From NCBI GenBank assembly GCA_916048095.2, contig OU696585.1:5164255-5228254 (forward strand): a DNA stretch of 64,000 nt, given 5' to 3'. Each line of letters opens with the position of its first letter. Position 1 is the stretch's first letter. A program made the translations under genes and the position numbers. The notes beneath the pieces were generated by a model. It was not told the DNA's origin and made no database searches. It was given only the letters and a program-made list of their open reading frames with translations. Of the stretch, positions 41,816 to 52,473 are shown one piece after another. The stretch comes from Sacculina carcini. Its lineage: Eukaryota > Arthropoda > Thecostraca > Sacculinidae.

Positions 41816-44011
41816 TACCATTTCAACTTCAAAATAGGAATAGTCAACTTCATAATGAGACCGTGTTCTTTATCACTTTACTTACATTATATTAATTAAT
41901 TAAGATTGAAAAATGTATTAAAACATAAAAACTAATAAATACAATAATCATGACAAATCTGTGTATTATTTTTACATTTAGCAATTCAACTACAGTAATT
42001 TGAATTAGCTAATTGAGCTCCAGTAGAATAACCTTAAGTATTCATTATTTGGTATCTGGATTTACAATTTAGCGCACTTAGTAGCAAATAATTGTTTTGT
42101 GTAGTAGAGGAATATTTTATATCCTTCAAAAATTAATTCAAATAGCAGTAACTGCATAAGAAAAAATCATAATATAAGAGTAAACAAAAGTATAAGAATA
42201 AATCACCCATAACACTACAAGTATACGGATATTTGTTGACAAAACAATTATAACTTTAACTATATACTTAACTATGAGCATGTAACGTTGAAATTTCCTC
42301 TCTTGTGCGAGCTAACTCCATGTTGAATGATATATGAGAGGGAACAAAGTAAGAATATGCAAGTTGAAAATATAAGTTGTAATTAATAGTCACTGCATTT
42401 GAGACTTTAGGACTTTGTAGTTGCAGCGCTGAATAAAACTGCGATTGTTTTCTATAAGTCATTTCGAGAGACAAATTAAGATACATCTTTTCATTTATTC
42501 AAACAAACACAACACACGAACATTTGTTTGTTTGAAACAAACTTCAGTTTATCTATGTACATGTTGACATTAAAACAACACATTTCGCATCTGCAGTGCA
42601 GACGAGAGATGTTGTTGAACGTGTGCAATACAGCGGGCGCAATTCTGTGCGCTCACATTTCCTAAATTCTCCGAAATCGTCGCCTCCAATGCCGATAATA
42701 TTTGTTCTGCTTGCGAAATAGCATAATTTCTGCTATTCAAAATTGTTGGCAGCTGGTCGGCTAGGTTTCTTTTCACCTCGCTCTTCAATTGGGACCACAC
42801 CATCTCGATGACATTCATCATTGGGCTGGATGGAGCCAGGCGTAGCAGATGATTAGGTTTGTACTCGTCCTCGGCGAGCACAAGCTCAATTTGATTGTGA
42901 CATGGTGTATTATCAACCACAAGCACCACGGACCCGCCAAAATTTTTTTTGCCACCTGGAGACTATGCGCACAAACTCGTTCGCATCGTTGATTTTGTGC
43001 GATCCTCGGCGGATTTGATGATGTAGAAGTGCTTGATTGGTTATGCAGCCGATAACATGTACGTTTGCTCCACGACTACCAGTTGCGACGGTCGTGCATC
43101 GTGACCCGGTTCCTGATCGACCGTAATTGCGCGAAATAAACATATTGAAGTTGGTTTAGTCCATATATATGACGGGGAGCATGTTGGATTGCAATTCCAA
43201 CAATTTCCTTTCAAATTTTGCTCGTTTCTGCTTGTTTTGTATGGCGTTTGTCTTTTCAGGTTCAAATCGTACTTGCTTGATTGTGAATCTTTAAATCGTT
43301 AAATCTTTTCAAGCTGACGGTGAATACACTCCTTAGAAACCTGCGCGGTGAATTGTTGGCGAATTTTCTCCGATATTTCTTTCAGCGTAATACGCGGGTT
43401 TTCCTCCACACAATCTTCCATAAACTTTATGTGGTCCTCATGTATTTTCCTTTACCTTGAGCCTCCACGAGAGTCTTCATGGTCTTCATTAGATATCCAG
43501 CGATAAGCTGTTGATTTGGCGAGTCCCATCTTTCTAGCCAGCTGCCTCCAGTCACCGCCCGCCGAATGTGCAGCCACTATTTGAATATTTTTGTCTTTGG
43601 AGTCGATTTTATTTATAATTCACGGTAAGCCCGCTCACTATAATTGGCTCAAAAACAACTGTGATATCATAACACGCAATGCAAATATGTGATGCGGAAA
43701 ACAAAAACACAGCGTCAGCCTTCAATCTTCCAGCCTATAACCAGCCTGGAGCAGAAACTCAAGAACTTTTCACAAATATATCACTTACTAGAGAAATTCA
43801 TTAAAAATAATTAAGTGTTTGGTGATTTATTCGGTGATTTTATTTCGTGAAAAAACATTAAACTCATAATAAATTATTCGAGAATATCTTCAACTTATTA
43901 TTTTCAGTTCATCGCAATGTTTCAGTTTCATTTTGAAGCTGATTAGTCCCATTTTGAAGTTGATTATCCCATTTTGAAGTTGATTATTCTTATTTTGAAG
44001 TTAAAATGGTG
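41816..44011. mobile_element. Tc1/mariner-IS630-type DNA transposon, TA target duplication
   Basis: 2196 bp with inverted ends: TACCATTTCAACTTCAAAAT on the left and ATTTTGAAGTTAAAATGGTG on the right, each about 40 bp. The right end region repeats CATTTTGAAGTTGATTA several times. TA is present on both sides (41814-41815 and 44012-44013). One transposase gene lies inside on the minus strand. The insertion is exactly at the terminal TA of the hAT-like element, so it is younger than that element. Confidence 0.88.
42570..43620 (-). pseudogene. DDE transposase of the Tc1/IS630 group, inactivated
   Basis: From the N-terminus: a helix-turn-helix GGDWRQLARKMGLAKSTAYR near 43480-43560, the first catalytic aspartate in VIYMD near 43165, SRNYGRSGTG, the second in VLVVDNTPCHN near 42920, and LAPSSPMMNVIEMVWSQLK with the final acidic residue (E) near 42815. 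A stop replaces the residue after the first catalytic aspartate, a frameshift lies near 42935, and further breaks occur in the N-terminal part, so it is dead. Size and motif order fit a complete transposase gene. Confidence 0.82.
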
Positions 44012-44294
44012 TAGTTGTGGTGGCCCACTAGTACTCTCCTGAGTCCGCCACTGCGCGTTTGCAACGCGAGGGTTGAAGCTCTAGGTGTCTGGAATAAAGA
44101 ACATTAGATGTAGAATATTTGATTAAAAGAATTTCTTCCAGTCCTAACCTAACATAAACAGCTAAACCTAACCTAACCTAAAATATATGAAGAATATAGA
44201 AACGTTTTGTGCGTTTTTTAAGCGTTTTTAATACATTTGCGTTTTTAATGTTCTTGAATCCTTACATACTTAGCCTAGACCTAACGCGAGCACT

Positions 44295-44367
44295 GCCAAC
44301 GCCACCTAGATACAGTATGTATCTGCCAACGCCACCTAGATACATACTGTATCTAGGTGGCGTTGGC
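44295..44367. repeat. Perfect 30-bp inverted repeat with 13-bp spacer
   Basis: The left arm 44295-44324 begins GCCAACGCCACCTAGATACA, and the right arm 44338-44367 is its exact reverse complement. The spacer GCCAACGCCACCT repeats the start of the arm. The arms could extrude as a cruciform or form a strong RNA hairpin. No terminator context exists in this eukaryotic setting. It lies just before LTR-type sequence. Confidence 0.95.
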
Positions 44368-44399
44368 ACTGTTTAGTTGGCGTCAGCGCTGCAGGCATG

Positions 44400-44490
44400 T
44401 GTCTGCGCGTGTGTTCATTGTATTAAATGGCAGTGATAAATGTTCGGTAGTCGTGTGTAGTTGTATTGTTCGTTTATAACTTGTTATATG

Positions 44491-44536
<46 letters not shown>

Positions 44537-45345
44537 ATGTATGTATGTGAGTATGTATGTGCGCGTGTGCAAACGTGTGCAAGACTGAAGCAGTGCTTTT
44601 GCAACTGGTCCTGGAATGCTGATGCAGCTCGTGTTACACAGTCGTTGCGAGATGTCAGTGATATGCAGAGCGTATGTGTATGAGTATGAAAGTTGTTGAG
44701 TGTTTGCGCGTGCAGGATGACATTTGATGTGGGTTGGTTTACTGTAGCATGAAGTGAATGGGGGGTGGATATTTTGGTGTGTGCGAGTAGGAGTGTTTGG
44801 TGTGTTCTTGTGAGTGTTACCGGTTGTGTTGAAATAAAATCAAGTTCATCCATTGAAAGCTGCGTGTTACAAGCTATTTCGGCTGGAAATGGCGACAGGC
44901 GACGCTACGAGTACTGGTTCAGCAGTGAATATCAAGTTGAGCGATATGATCCGTTCGTTCGACGGCAGCCAGGATGTGGTGCAGTGGTTTGATAAGTTGG
45001 AAATGGTGGCCAAATTGAAAAGTATTTCAAATTTGGAATGTGCTGCTTTTTCTCGAGGGGACTGCATATGCGATATACAGTGAGATGGACGACAACAAGA
45101 AGAATCGGTATGATGAAATTACAAGGTATCTACTGAACGCATTTGCTATGAATAGTTTTTCCGCCTACGAAATGTTCATGACGCAAAAGTGGCAAGATGA
45201 ACCAGCCGACGTATTTATGTCGAAATTGAAGAGACTAGCTAAACTGGCCGGTATTGAAAGTGAGTCCTTTTTGAGGAAGGCGTTCGTGGTTGGGCTGACA
45301 TCGTCGACAGCTCGAGAAGAATCTCCGATGATGGCGTGTCTATGA
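44400..45345 (+). mobile_element. LTR retrotransposon fossil: 5' region and gag (plus strand)
   Basis: Contains a (TA)n run at about 44496-44530, a GT-rich leader, then pieces reading IRSFDGSQDVVQWFDKLEMV and FMTQKWQDEPADVFMSKLKR, typical of the capsid region of Ty3-type gag proteins. The element stops at about 45345, where a second LTR fragment in the opposite direction begins. Broken and truncated. The rest of the element is absent. Confidence 0.6.
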
Positions 45346-46430
45346 CGTATAACTGGGTCTGTGCAGTGCTTTTTTCCACCGTCACCGACGCCGACAACGT
45401 TCCGATTACTTTCAGCTCCTTATTGCCGACTCCGAACAGACGTGTGTCCGATGGTGACACAGCTGACACTTTGAAGGGAGCTCTAGCCGGTAGGAGGCTC
45501 ATCACAGAGTGGGTCAGGCTCATCACAGAGTGGCTCAGGCTCATCACAGGCTCCAGTGTCAACCTGCAAAGAGAGACGAGCCGACTTACTCGATGTCACC
45601 GACACGAATGTTTGGCACACCATTTTGTTTGCCTTAGGAGCGTGGCGGGACAGTATGATCACTTCCCTCAGTGATTTTCTGGATAAGTTCGCCTTCTCCA
45701 TTGACCGGCAGAATCCAGACCAGTGGTCCCTCCGCCCGCACGCTTTGCATTTGCTCTTGAAAGCTTGGCAGAAAGATTTTCGCTGCGTTTTGTGCTGCCG
45801 ACTGGAATAGAAGCACTTTTCGGCAGCCGAATCGTCGTGTCCTGTCCGTCTATGTTGCTTGTTTGTGCTACTGGTCATGTTCACCTCGCCGAAGTCGTTG
45901 TGCGATTCGCGCATCACGTGCTCACGTGAAACCTCGTACGCCTATGTTATTTGGAGCAGGGAACTAAGCGTCAGTGTCGGCTGCTGGGGGAAGCGCTCAC
46001 TTGGCCGCTTTTGGACCGTGTGCTCGACCACTTAGTCACGCACCAGTTAATCCGTGAGTCATCCGTACTCACAGTTGAGCGATAGCGTGCGGAGTGCCTA
46101 GACAAAATCTGCAGTGGACTCTGTGTCGCGGTGTCGTCTTTGTTTAAAAACGCACCGCTCCGCAATGACATTTACCTTCGGCGTGTAGAGCTGTTGGAGT
46201 TGCCGCATTGTTCTGTCGTATTCAGTCTCGCCTTATCGTTTGGCTTCTGCTGGGAACGCCTTGTAGGCTCGCATTGCATCCGGCCCGATGCAGTGCAGCA
46301 GCAGTGTACGACGACGAGCATCCATGAACGTGTAGCCGCCGATTGCCTGCAAGTAATTGTCGAGCGACTCTTGCTCCAGGGTACCGAGGGCTTGCCTGGG
46401 CGTGGCAAAAATTGAGATGGAGGCTGAATT
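45240..46430 (-). mobile_element. LTR retrotransposon fossil: gag, zinc knuckle and protease (minus strand)
   Basis: Read from 46430 downward: a gag segment with ARRRTLLLHCIGPDA, a knuckle CKACGRRDHWSGFC, and a protease segment with LQVDTGA. This is the normal gag-to-protease order of a Ty3-type element. Reverse transcriptase and integrase are absent. Broken in several places. It meets the plus-strand gag fossil tail to tail, so two truncated elements are joined. Confidence 0.65.
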
Positions 46431-46981
46431 CCGGAATTAAGAGCTCTGGGTTTGCATTTAATTATTGTGGGTTATTTTCGTTGTAATTAGAATGGGAGAT
46501 AGCGGAATCCCATACTCGTCGGCAGATATAATTTCGCGGCTCACCAGCAGGGAAGAAGCGTTAACAATAACCCAATATATTCACAGCACAAGAGAAACAA
46601 ACCGTACAAGCCTAACCCCAAGAATGACTTATCACTTACGTATACTTACCTGGAAACCTCCAGAGCTACGAGTCACTTCAAAATGTAACATAGCACAGGT
46701 ACAATTAATCACTTGACCCAAATACATAATTACGGTGCTAATGGCGCCTCTGTGACAAGTCATATAAATATTTACAACGTAGCGATTCTTACGCACCCAA
46801 GACACTATACCATAATAAATATATATTTCATATAATGTTTAATCTAAAAGTTTTGTTTTTGATCTACAATGTTTTCAATTCAAGTGTTTTTGTCTTATAA
46901 ATCAATTTATTTTCGAAATTTCGAAAGCTTATAAGTCGGCTATAGCTGACCTACGTATTCCTTGTTTTTCTTTGTTTTCAG
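46431..46981. other. Gene B intron 5, last part, no recognised features
   Basis: AT-rich intron leading to the acceptor TTTGTTTTCAG of exon 6. No repeat end or coding signal is recognised. Confidence 0.5.
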
Positions 46982-47189
46982 TTGTAACAGATCAGCAATG
47001 CGAAACTGACGTGAGAACTCACTCTGAATTTGCTGTCTCCCAGTCGGATGGCCAACAGTGTTTGCATTACTTTGATGATAGAGCGTTTTTCAACGTGTCA
47101 GAAGCAGCATGCAATGTCCTCGGAGGAGCTTCAGGAATATGCAAGCATGTTGATGGTGCATTTTACAAACGGATGACAAAGTCTTATTG
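46982..47189 (+). CDS. Gene B exon 6: N-terminal half of C-type lectin domain
   Basis: The 208-bp exon follows CTTTGTTTTCAG and precedes GTAATG, phases 1 and 2. It encodes SQSDGQQCLHYFDDRAFFN, then VSEAACNVLGG. This is the G-x2-C ... A-x2-C-x2-LGG start of a C-type lectin-like domain. Its length and phases equal those of gene A exon 6. After LGG the two proteins differ: gene B has ASGICKHVD in place of the usual A-x-L-A. Confidence 0.82.
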
Positions 47190-47661
47190 GTAATGATCTT
47201 GATCTGTTTTGTTTGATATGTATGATATGACAATGTTTGGTTTGATAATGACCCATCTTGATTAATGGTTTGGAGCATGTAATAGGGTTTTTGCACTCCA
47301 CGAATAGCCTTTCTGTACAATTTTCTACAATAAAACAACACGCTCACACACTCGCATACACACACTCGCATAAGGTTATGCGCACTGCAACTGCATGAAA
47401 AATTTGTGTACGATACTTAAGAAAAATTATTAGGTTTCCAAAAATTACTTTTTTATCGTTAGATTACATTTTTTGCTTTTAGGGTACTTTTTATCGTCCA
47501 CTAAGTTTGGACACCAAAAAAGGACTCAAATGATCAAACTCAAGTGGATTTGCATTGAAAAAGTTGCATTGAAGCAATATGTAGGACATTATTACGACCA
47601 TTACTTCTAATATTTACATTAGCAAGTATTGTATATAGGACTGAAGTATAATATAGGACTG

Positions 47662-47664
<3 letters not shown>

Positions 47665-47754
<90 letters not shown>
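47665..47754. repeat. TA microsatellite
   Basis: A pure (TA)n run of about 90 bp. It sits where the start of the TRIM-type LTR would be and has probably replaced part of it by expansion. Confidence 0.95.
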
Positions 47755-47756
<2 letters not shown>

Positions 47757-47931
47757 ACTGTACGTGTGTGTGCCCGTGTGTGCTCCCGTGTCCGTGGTGC
47801 TTGAGGAGTCTTCTTTGAGGTGTTGTCGGGAGTGTGTGACGTCTTGTAGGCGCGCGTGGGTTAGTCATGCCCACGCGCGTCTGTCTGTATTATATTTGAG
47901 TGTTATTTGTTTCTTTTACAGTGGTTTGTTG
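47757..47931 (-). mobile_element. TRIM-family LTR fragment
   Basis: In minus orientation, this carries the GC-rich hairpin segment (GGCGCGCGTGGG ... CCCACGCGCG) and the LTR border ending TTTTACA on the plus strand. No interior and no second LTR in place, so it is a solo or partial LTR. Confidence 0.65.
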
Positions 47932-48334
47932 TAAAAATGGTACGGGATCGGAGACGGTGGAAAAATGTCGGAAAGAGGATAGAAAAGAGGGACTGGTATA
48001 GTTTCTTCGTTCAGAATTGCAAAGGGAAATTTAAAAGGAATTCAAATTTTGAAGGAGGTTATTTTTACGCAGATTGGTATATTTTAGGTTACTTTTTATA
48101 GGTTATTAGGTTACTTTTTAGGTTTTCAAACAAGCAACGAACAAACCGTGTATTTGATATAGCGCACTAAACAGTAAATGCGTGATAAACATATGTGATA
48201 AACATGTGATAAAACGATACAAATGTGATAATAATATTAAAACCCAGGTTTTCTTGGGTTACTTTTTAGGTTAATTTTGCTCGAAAATAAAGTTACTTTT
48301 TCTGATTTTCAGGTTACTTTGTTGACAGCCCTAG

Positions 48335-48641
48335 TGAATTGTGTGAGAGATCGTATAAGAAGTGTGTATAGTTGTGTCGGGATTGAGCGAGTGACCGGCT
48401 CGCTCAATTAGTGCCGAGCTGGTCACTCGCTTGCCGCTAATTGGTCGTTACGGTGGGTGATGACTGTGCGTGTGTGGGTGTGCTCCCGCGTGTGACGGTG
48501 TGAGCGTATAGTCGTGTTTGGAGTGTCGTGTTTGGAGTGTCGTGTTGGAAGGGTGAGTGTGACGTGTTGTAGGCGCGCGTGGGCATCACTGCCCCATGCG
48601 TGCCTGTCTATAAATACAGTTTATTTTTTGTCTGTTACACC
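48335..48641 (-). mobile_element. TRIM-family solo LTR
   Basis: Ends CTGTTACA on the plus strand, which is the reverse of the TGTAACA start of the LTR. It contains the GC-rich hairpin with a few differences and the CTCACTCGCTTG/CCGGCTCGC segment found in the 61-kb copy. It directly follows the TAGGGCTGTCAA element end. More diverged than the 13-kb copy, so older. Confidence 0.65.
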
Positions 48642-48859
48642 TTCTATTATAAAAGTTATTATAGTGACTAATTATTAATGTTTAAGGTATTATATAAATT
48701 AATATATAATTGTAATATAATTAATTAATTATAATTTATAATTAATTATAATTATATAAATTAATGTTTAATTATTAATGTAAATGTATTTATTAATGTT
48801 TGTGACTAATTATTAATGACTAATTATTATGTTTATACTGCTTGACTACCACAGCCACA

Positions 48860-50513
48860 TTGTTTCTCCTCCACTGCCACCTCTCTTCATCAGAATTCGT
48901 TCTCTAGTTCTCCTTCGCTCACCTTTGCTCTTTTAAATATAAGGTCTTGCCGTTACAAAGCTCACTATTTATCCCATCTCTGTTCATCACATAATATTGA
49001 TATCCTTTGCCTAACAGAAACTTGGCTTTTTGATACCGACATCTCTTCTTTTGTTGCTCATATACCTAGTAGTTTTGGTTTTCTGCACATGTCTCGTTCA
49101 AGCCTTATCTGCTCCCGTGGCGGTGGTGTTGGTTGTATCTATGCAAAATCACTGTCCCTTTCGCTAATTCCTGATCTTAAATCTGCCTATTCTTCTTTTG
49201 AATTCATTGCCCTTGCATTGTCCGTACCTTCTCGTCCTAAGCTCTGCATAATTGTTGTCTATCGACATAATCACCCAGGAACTACGTCTGCATTCTTTGA
49301 TGAATTCTCTGATCTTCATGAATCTGTGACGAAATTATTCTCAAATAGATATCTAATCGTTGGTGACTTCAACTTCCCTTCCTCTAATGTATACTTCTCT
49401 CAGTTTTGTTCCTTCGTTGACTCTCATGCGCTTTGCTCTCCGATATCTTCCCCCACTCATTTGTCGGGTCATATTCTTGACCTGCTTCTTTTTCCTGTGC
49501 CAACTCTCTCCACTGACTTAGCTGTACCGAAAGTTGAAGTTTTCCCTCCCGATCGCTCATTTTCGGATCATAGCTTATGCCTATTTGACATTCCGTTACC
49601 TTCTAAATCATCTAGTATGTTTCTTCATTCATTCAGATCGTATAGAAACTTTGATCCTGGTGTATTCTTATCATTTCTTACATCTCGGCTACCTTCTCAT
49701 GTGTTTTATTCACTACCAGCTGACGAAGTATATTCTTGTTTTTCCATGATTCTTTCTGATATTAATGATACCCTTTTTCCTTTGAAAACTTGTTCCCGCA
49801 CATACATGCCCATTCCATGGTTTAATGCTGAACTTCTCTCTTTGAAACGCTTTCAACGCCGGTCTGAACGTTTGTGGCGTCGCTCAAGATCTGAGTCGAA
49901 TTGGTCCGCCTACTGCTCGTCTCGTGCAGCTTATCTGGCCGCTCTCTCTGATGCTAAGTGCTCTTTCTACAAATCTAAACTGACCTCACTTTCGGTCTCA
50001 CAGAAACTGCTCTGGTCGACTCTAAACACTATCTCTGGCCGTCGTTCCACATCTACAACCTGTTCAACCACTGCTTCTGAATTCGCAACGTTCTTCTGGA
50101 ACAAAGTGAAAACTACAGATGAAAGCATTCCAGCTACACATCACAAAATCACACACTCTACTTCATCAACTACTCTCTCTTCCTTTACTCATGTCGTCCT
50201 CTCTGATATCCTAGCCTTACTTTCATCAATAAAAATATCTGCCTCTCCCGCCGATCCTATTAATTTTAAGGCCTTCTCTCACTCGATTACTCTATTCGCT
50301 CCCTATTTTTTGTATATAGTAAATCTCTCATTACTTCATGGTTCTTTTATACCTGAAAAACATGCTATTGTCTACCCAATTTTGAAAAAACCAACACTTG
50401 ATTCTTCCATCATCAAAAATTATCGTCCTGTTTCAATTATCAATCTCACCTCCAAGTTGTTAGAATCCGTTATTTTTTCTCCCAACTTTCTCCTCTTATT
50501 AACGATGTTTTAG
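48860..50513 (+). CDS. LINE ORF2, endonuclease part
   Basis: The frame is open upstream of the first ATG (49089) and includes ALLNIRSCRYK and DILCLTETWL, the first endonuclease blocks. Within it are GGGVGCIYAK, VVYR, LIVGDFNFPS with the catalytic D-x-N, and SDHSL at the end of the endonuclease. The linker then leads to NYRPVSIINL, the start of the reverse transcriptase. It stops at 50511-50513 because of a frameshift in a T-run around 50470-50510. Confidence 0.85.
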
Positions 50514-50514
50514 A

Positions 50515-51736
50515 TCCTTACCAGTCTGGCTTCCGACCTTTCCATTCAACTGAGTCTGTTCTCACATCTGTTGTTGACGTTGTGTTATCTCATTTCTCCT
50601 TCCGCCATTCTGTCCTAATTGTTATGTTGGATATGTCATCAGCGTTTGATTTAGTAAACCACAAAATCTTGCTTGATGATTTATCGCATATTGGTCTCTC
50701 TTCCACGGCATTTTCGCTCATGCGCTCTTATCTTTCAGGCCGTTCTTACTCCGTTAAATTTAATTCTGTTGTTTCCGATCGTGTTCCTTTAAATTCAGGA
50801 GTTCCTCAAGGCTCAATTCTCGGTCCCACTCTTTTCAACCTGTATATGTCCTCACTGTGTCCTATTCTAAAACGTTATTCTGTGGCTTTTCATATCTATG
50901 CCGACGACATTCAACTGCTATGTCCACTTCCGTTTCCCTACTCATCCTATATGTCTGAACTTCTATCGGATATTTCATCATGGGCTGCTTCTCGTCGTCT
51001 TCTCATAAATTCTTCTAAAACTGAATTCATGGTTTTTCACCCTCCTCGTCTAACTCCACCTACTCTTCCATTTCCTTTACGTTCGTCAGTGCGAAACTTG
51101 GGTGTAATTATGGATTCCTCTCTCATCTTTAGCAATAATATTAGTTCTGTCACACGTACATGCCGTCTTATTCTACGCGCGCTGTATCCCATACGTCCAT
51201 TCCTCGACCAAGCGTCTGCCATCAAGCTCATCAAAACACTGGTTTTTCCTCGTATAGATTATTGTATTGTTTTATGTTTCAACACTCCGCGATGCTATTT
51301 GAAACCATTTCAGACAGTGATCAATCAATGTTGTAGATTTGTCCTCTCTCCCGTTGTTTGTGTTCATACATCTCATCATTTGTACAATCTTCGTTGGCTA
51401 CCTATTATTCCGCGAATTCATTTCCGTCTCTCCTGTATTATTTTCAAACTGCTGAACGGCATCAATCAGCCTGAATATCTAGTACGTTTGTTATCTCGTG
51501 TCTCAAATCCCAACACCCGTATTTCACGTCCTCTACAATGTCCTAGAGCGTTGTGTGAATCCCCCTGGTCAGCAAAATCATTTACCTTTTTTGCCCCTCG
51601 TTTCTATAACTCACTTCCATCTCATGTCCGTCTATCTCCCTCCTTCTCTTCTTTCACTTCATCTCTGCGCACATACTTATTCTCTAAATCTTTTGATCGC
51701 TCATCTCATTGCCTTACACCATATGCCAAGATTTAG
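50515..51736 (+). CDS. LINE ORF2, reverse-transcriptase part
   Basis: Continues in another frame directly after the first part, so a single shift separates them. It contains AFDLVNHKILLDDL, NSGVPQGSILGP, the catalytic YADD box (residues 106-109 counted from the ATG at 50582), LRWLPI, and FAPRFYNSLP near the end. The stop is at 51734-51736. Apart from the one shift the frame is intact, so this is a young copy. Confidence 0.88.
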
Positions 51737-52219
51737 CTGCTCAAAGTGCACTCTCATCTTTTGCTTGCCTTTGTTTTTTTTGCATTCACGTGTTTTTTTG
51801 TGTCCTGTAAGCAATTTTTTCTATCTCCTATCTCTACCTGATTATCTTTGTACTGAAAATGTGTGTGGATTTCTTATTCTTACTGTGTGTGTATGTTTTA
51901 TTCTGATGATTATTTATTGCGCTCAATGTTTGTTTCATATTGCGTCGACGTGTAGCTTTTGTTTTTTTTTCTGTGCTATTTTTGTTCTTTTGTAATCGCG
52001 CCATTGTTGCTATGTGCGCTATATCAAATACATGTTGTTGTTGTTGTTGTTGTTGTTATAATGCACAGGGGGTCAAGAAAATTTATATACAAATATATAT
52101 CACATGTATTGCAAATCACTTTATTATACATTTATTTGTCACTAATGCACATTTACAAATAATTCATTTCACAATCTGTATTGCTTGAAGTGGTTTGCTA
52201 CTTTTAATACTTTTTACAG

Positions 52220-52296
52220 GTGTCAACGTGGTCGTTATGAAAGTCCCAAAGTATGGATTAACGGCACAACAGATGGACTCGAGGATCCATTTACTG
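52220..52296 (+). CDS. Gene B exon 7: central C-type lectin strand
   Basis: The 77-bp exon follows ATACTTTTTACAG and precedes GTGAGT, phases 2 and 1. It encodes CQRGRYESPKVWINGTTDG and ends EDPFTG. VWINGTTDG occupies the place of FWLGGQYNS in gene A, the WIG strand of the C-type lectin fold. It has an NGT sequon. The next exon, which should hold the W-x-D and final cysteines, was not found up to the window end. Confidence 0.78.
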
Positions 52297-52473
52297 GTGA
52301 GTGCCTCGTGATATCATTTACTTGTGTGGGGTAACAAAGTAGACGTGTTAATTTGTGAAAGGACGACTCTGCGCTGTGGATAAAGATCAGGGGAAGTTGC
52401 CTTTTTGTAGTACTTTAATGTCTAGGGCTGTCGGAAAAGTAACCTAAAAATCAGAAAAACCTAAAAATCATTA

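Larger units (their letters stand above)
47388..48333. mobile_element. TAGGGCTGTCAA-type element, copy b (partial)
   Basis: The right end GTTACTTTGTTGACAGCCC and internal segments (AAAATGGTACGGGATCGGAG, GGATAGAAAAGAGGGACTGG) match the element at 22567-24112 in reverse orientation. The left inverted end is missing. It contains a TA microsatellite (47665-47754) and an LTR fragment of the TRIM family (about 47757-47931). Confidence 0.6.
48845..52058 (+). mobile_element. CR1/Jockey-group LINE, nearly full ORF2, (GTT)n tail
   Basis: Contains apurinic endonuclease, reverse transcriptase and C-terminal domain in order. A UTR of about 300 bp follows, ending in TGCGCTATATCAAATACATG and a (GTT)n tail at about 52034-52058. 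The UTR end is shared with the dead copy at 20.8-22.6 kb. No ORF1 is seen upstream, so the copy may be 5'-truncated. It lies in intron 6 of gene B in the same orientation. Confidence 0.88.
25331..52296 (+). other. Gene B: secreted CCP - lectin-like - C-type lectin protein (partial, 7 exons)
   Basis: Exons 25331-25391, 34135-34380, 36355-36534, 38650-38715, 40018-40197, 46982-47189 and 52220-52296 give about 339 residues in phases 1-1-1-1-1-2-1. The product has a signal peptide, one sushi/CCP module, a 142-residue lectin-like region and the first part of a C-type lectin domain. It is the divergent paralogue of gene A. Sequence identity is low but exon structure is almost fully conserved, so the duplication is old. 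The introns (up to 8.7 kb) are filled with transposons. The last lectin exons were not found up to 64000. Function: probably extracellular recognition, inferred from the domains only. Confidence 0.8.

Noticed and set aside
44383-44853. 156-codon minus-strand frame rich in His, Thr and Ile-Tyr repeats
   Set aside because: Driven by GT-rich leader sequence and a TA microsatellite. It is antisense to an LTR-type leader.
47614-47934. Ile-Tyr dipeptide repeat frames on both strands
   Set aside because: Translation of a (TA)n microsatellite.
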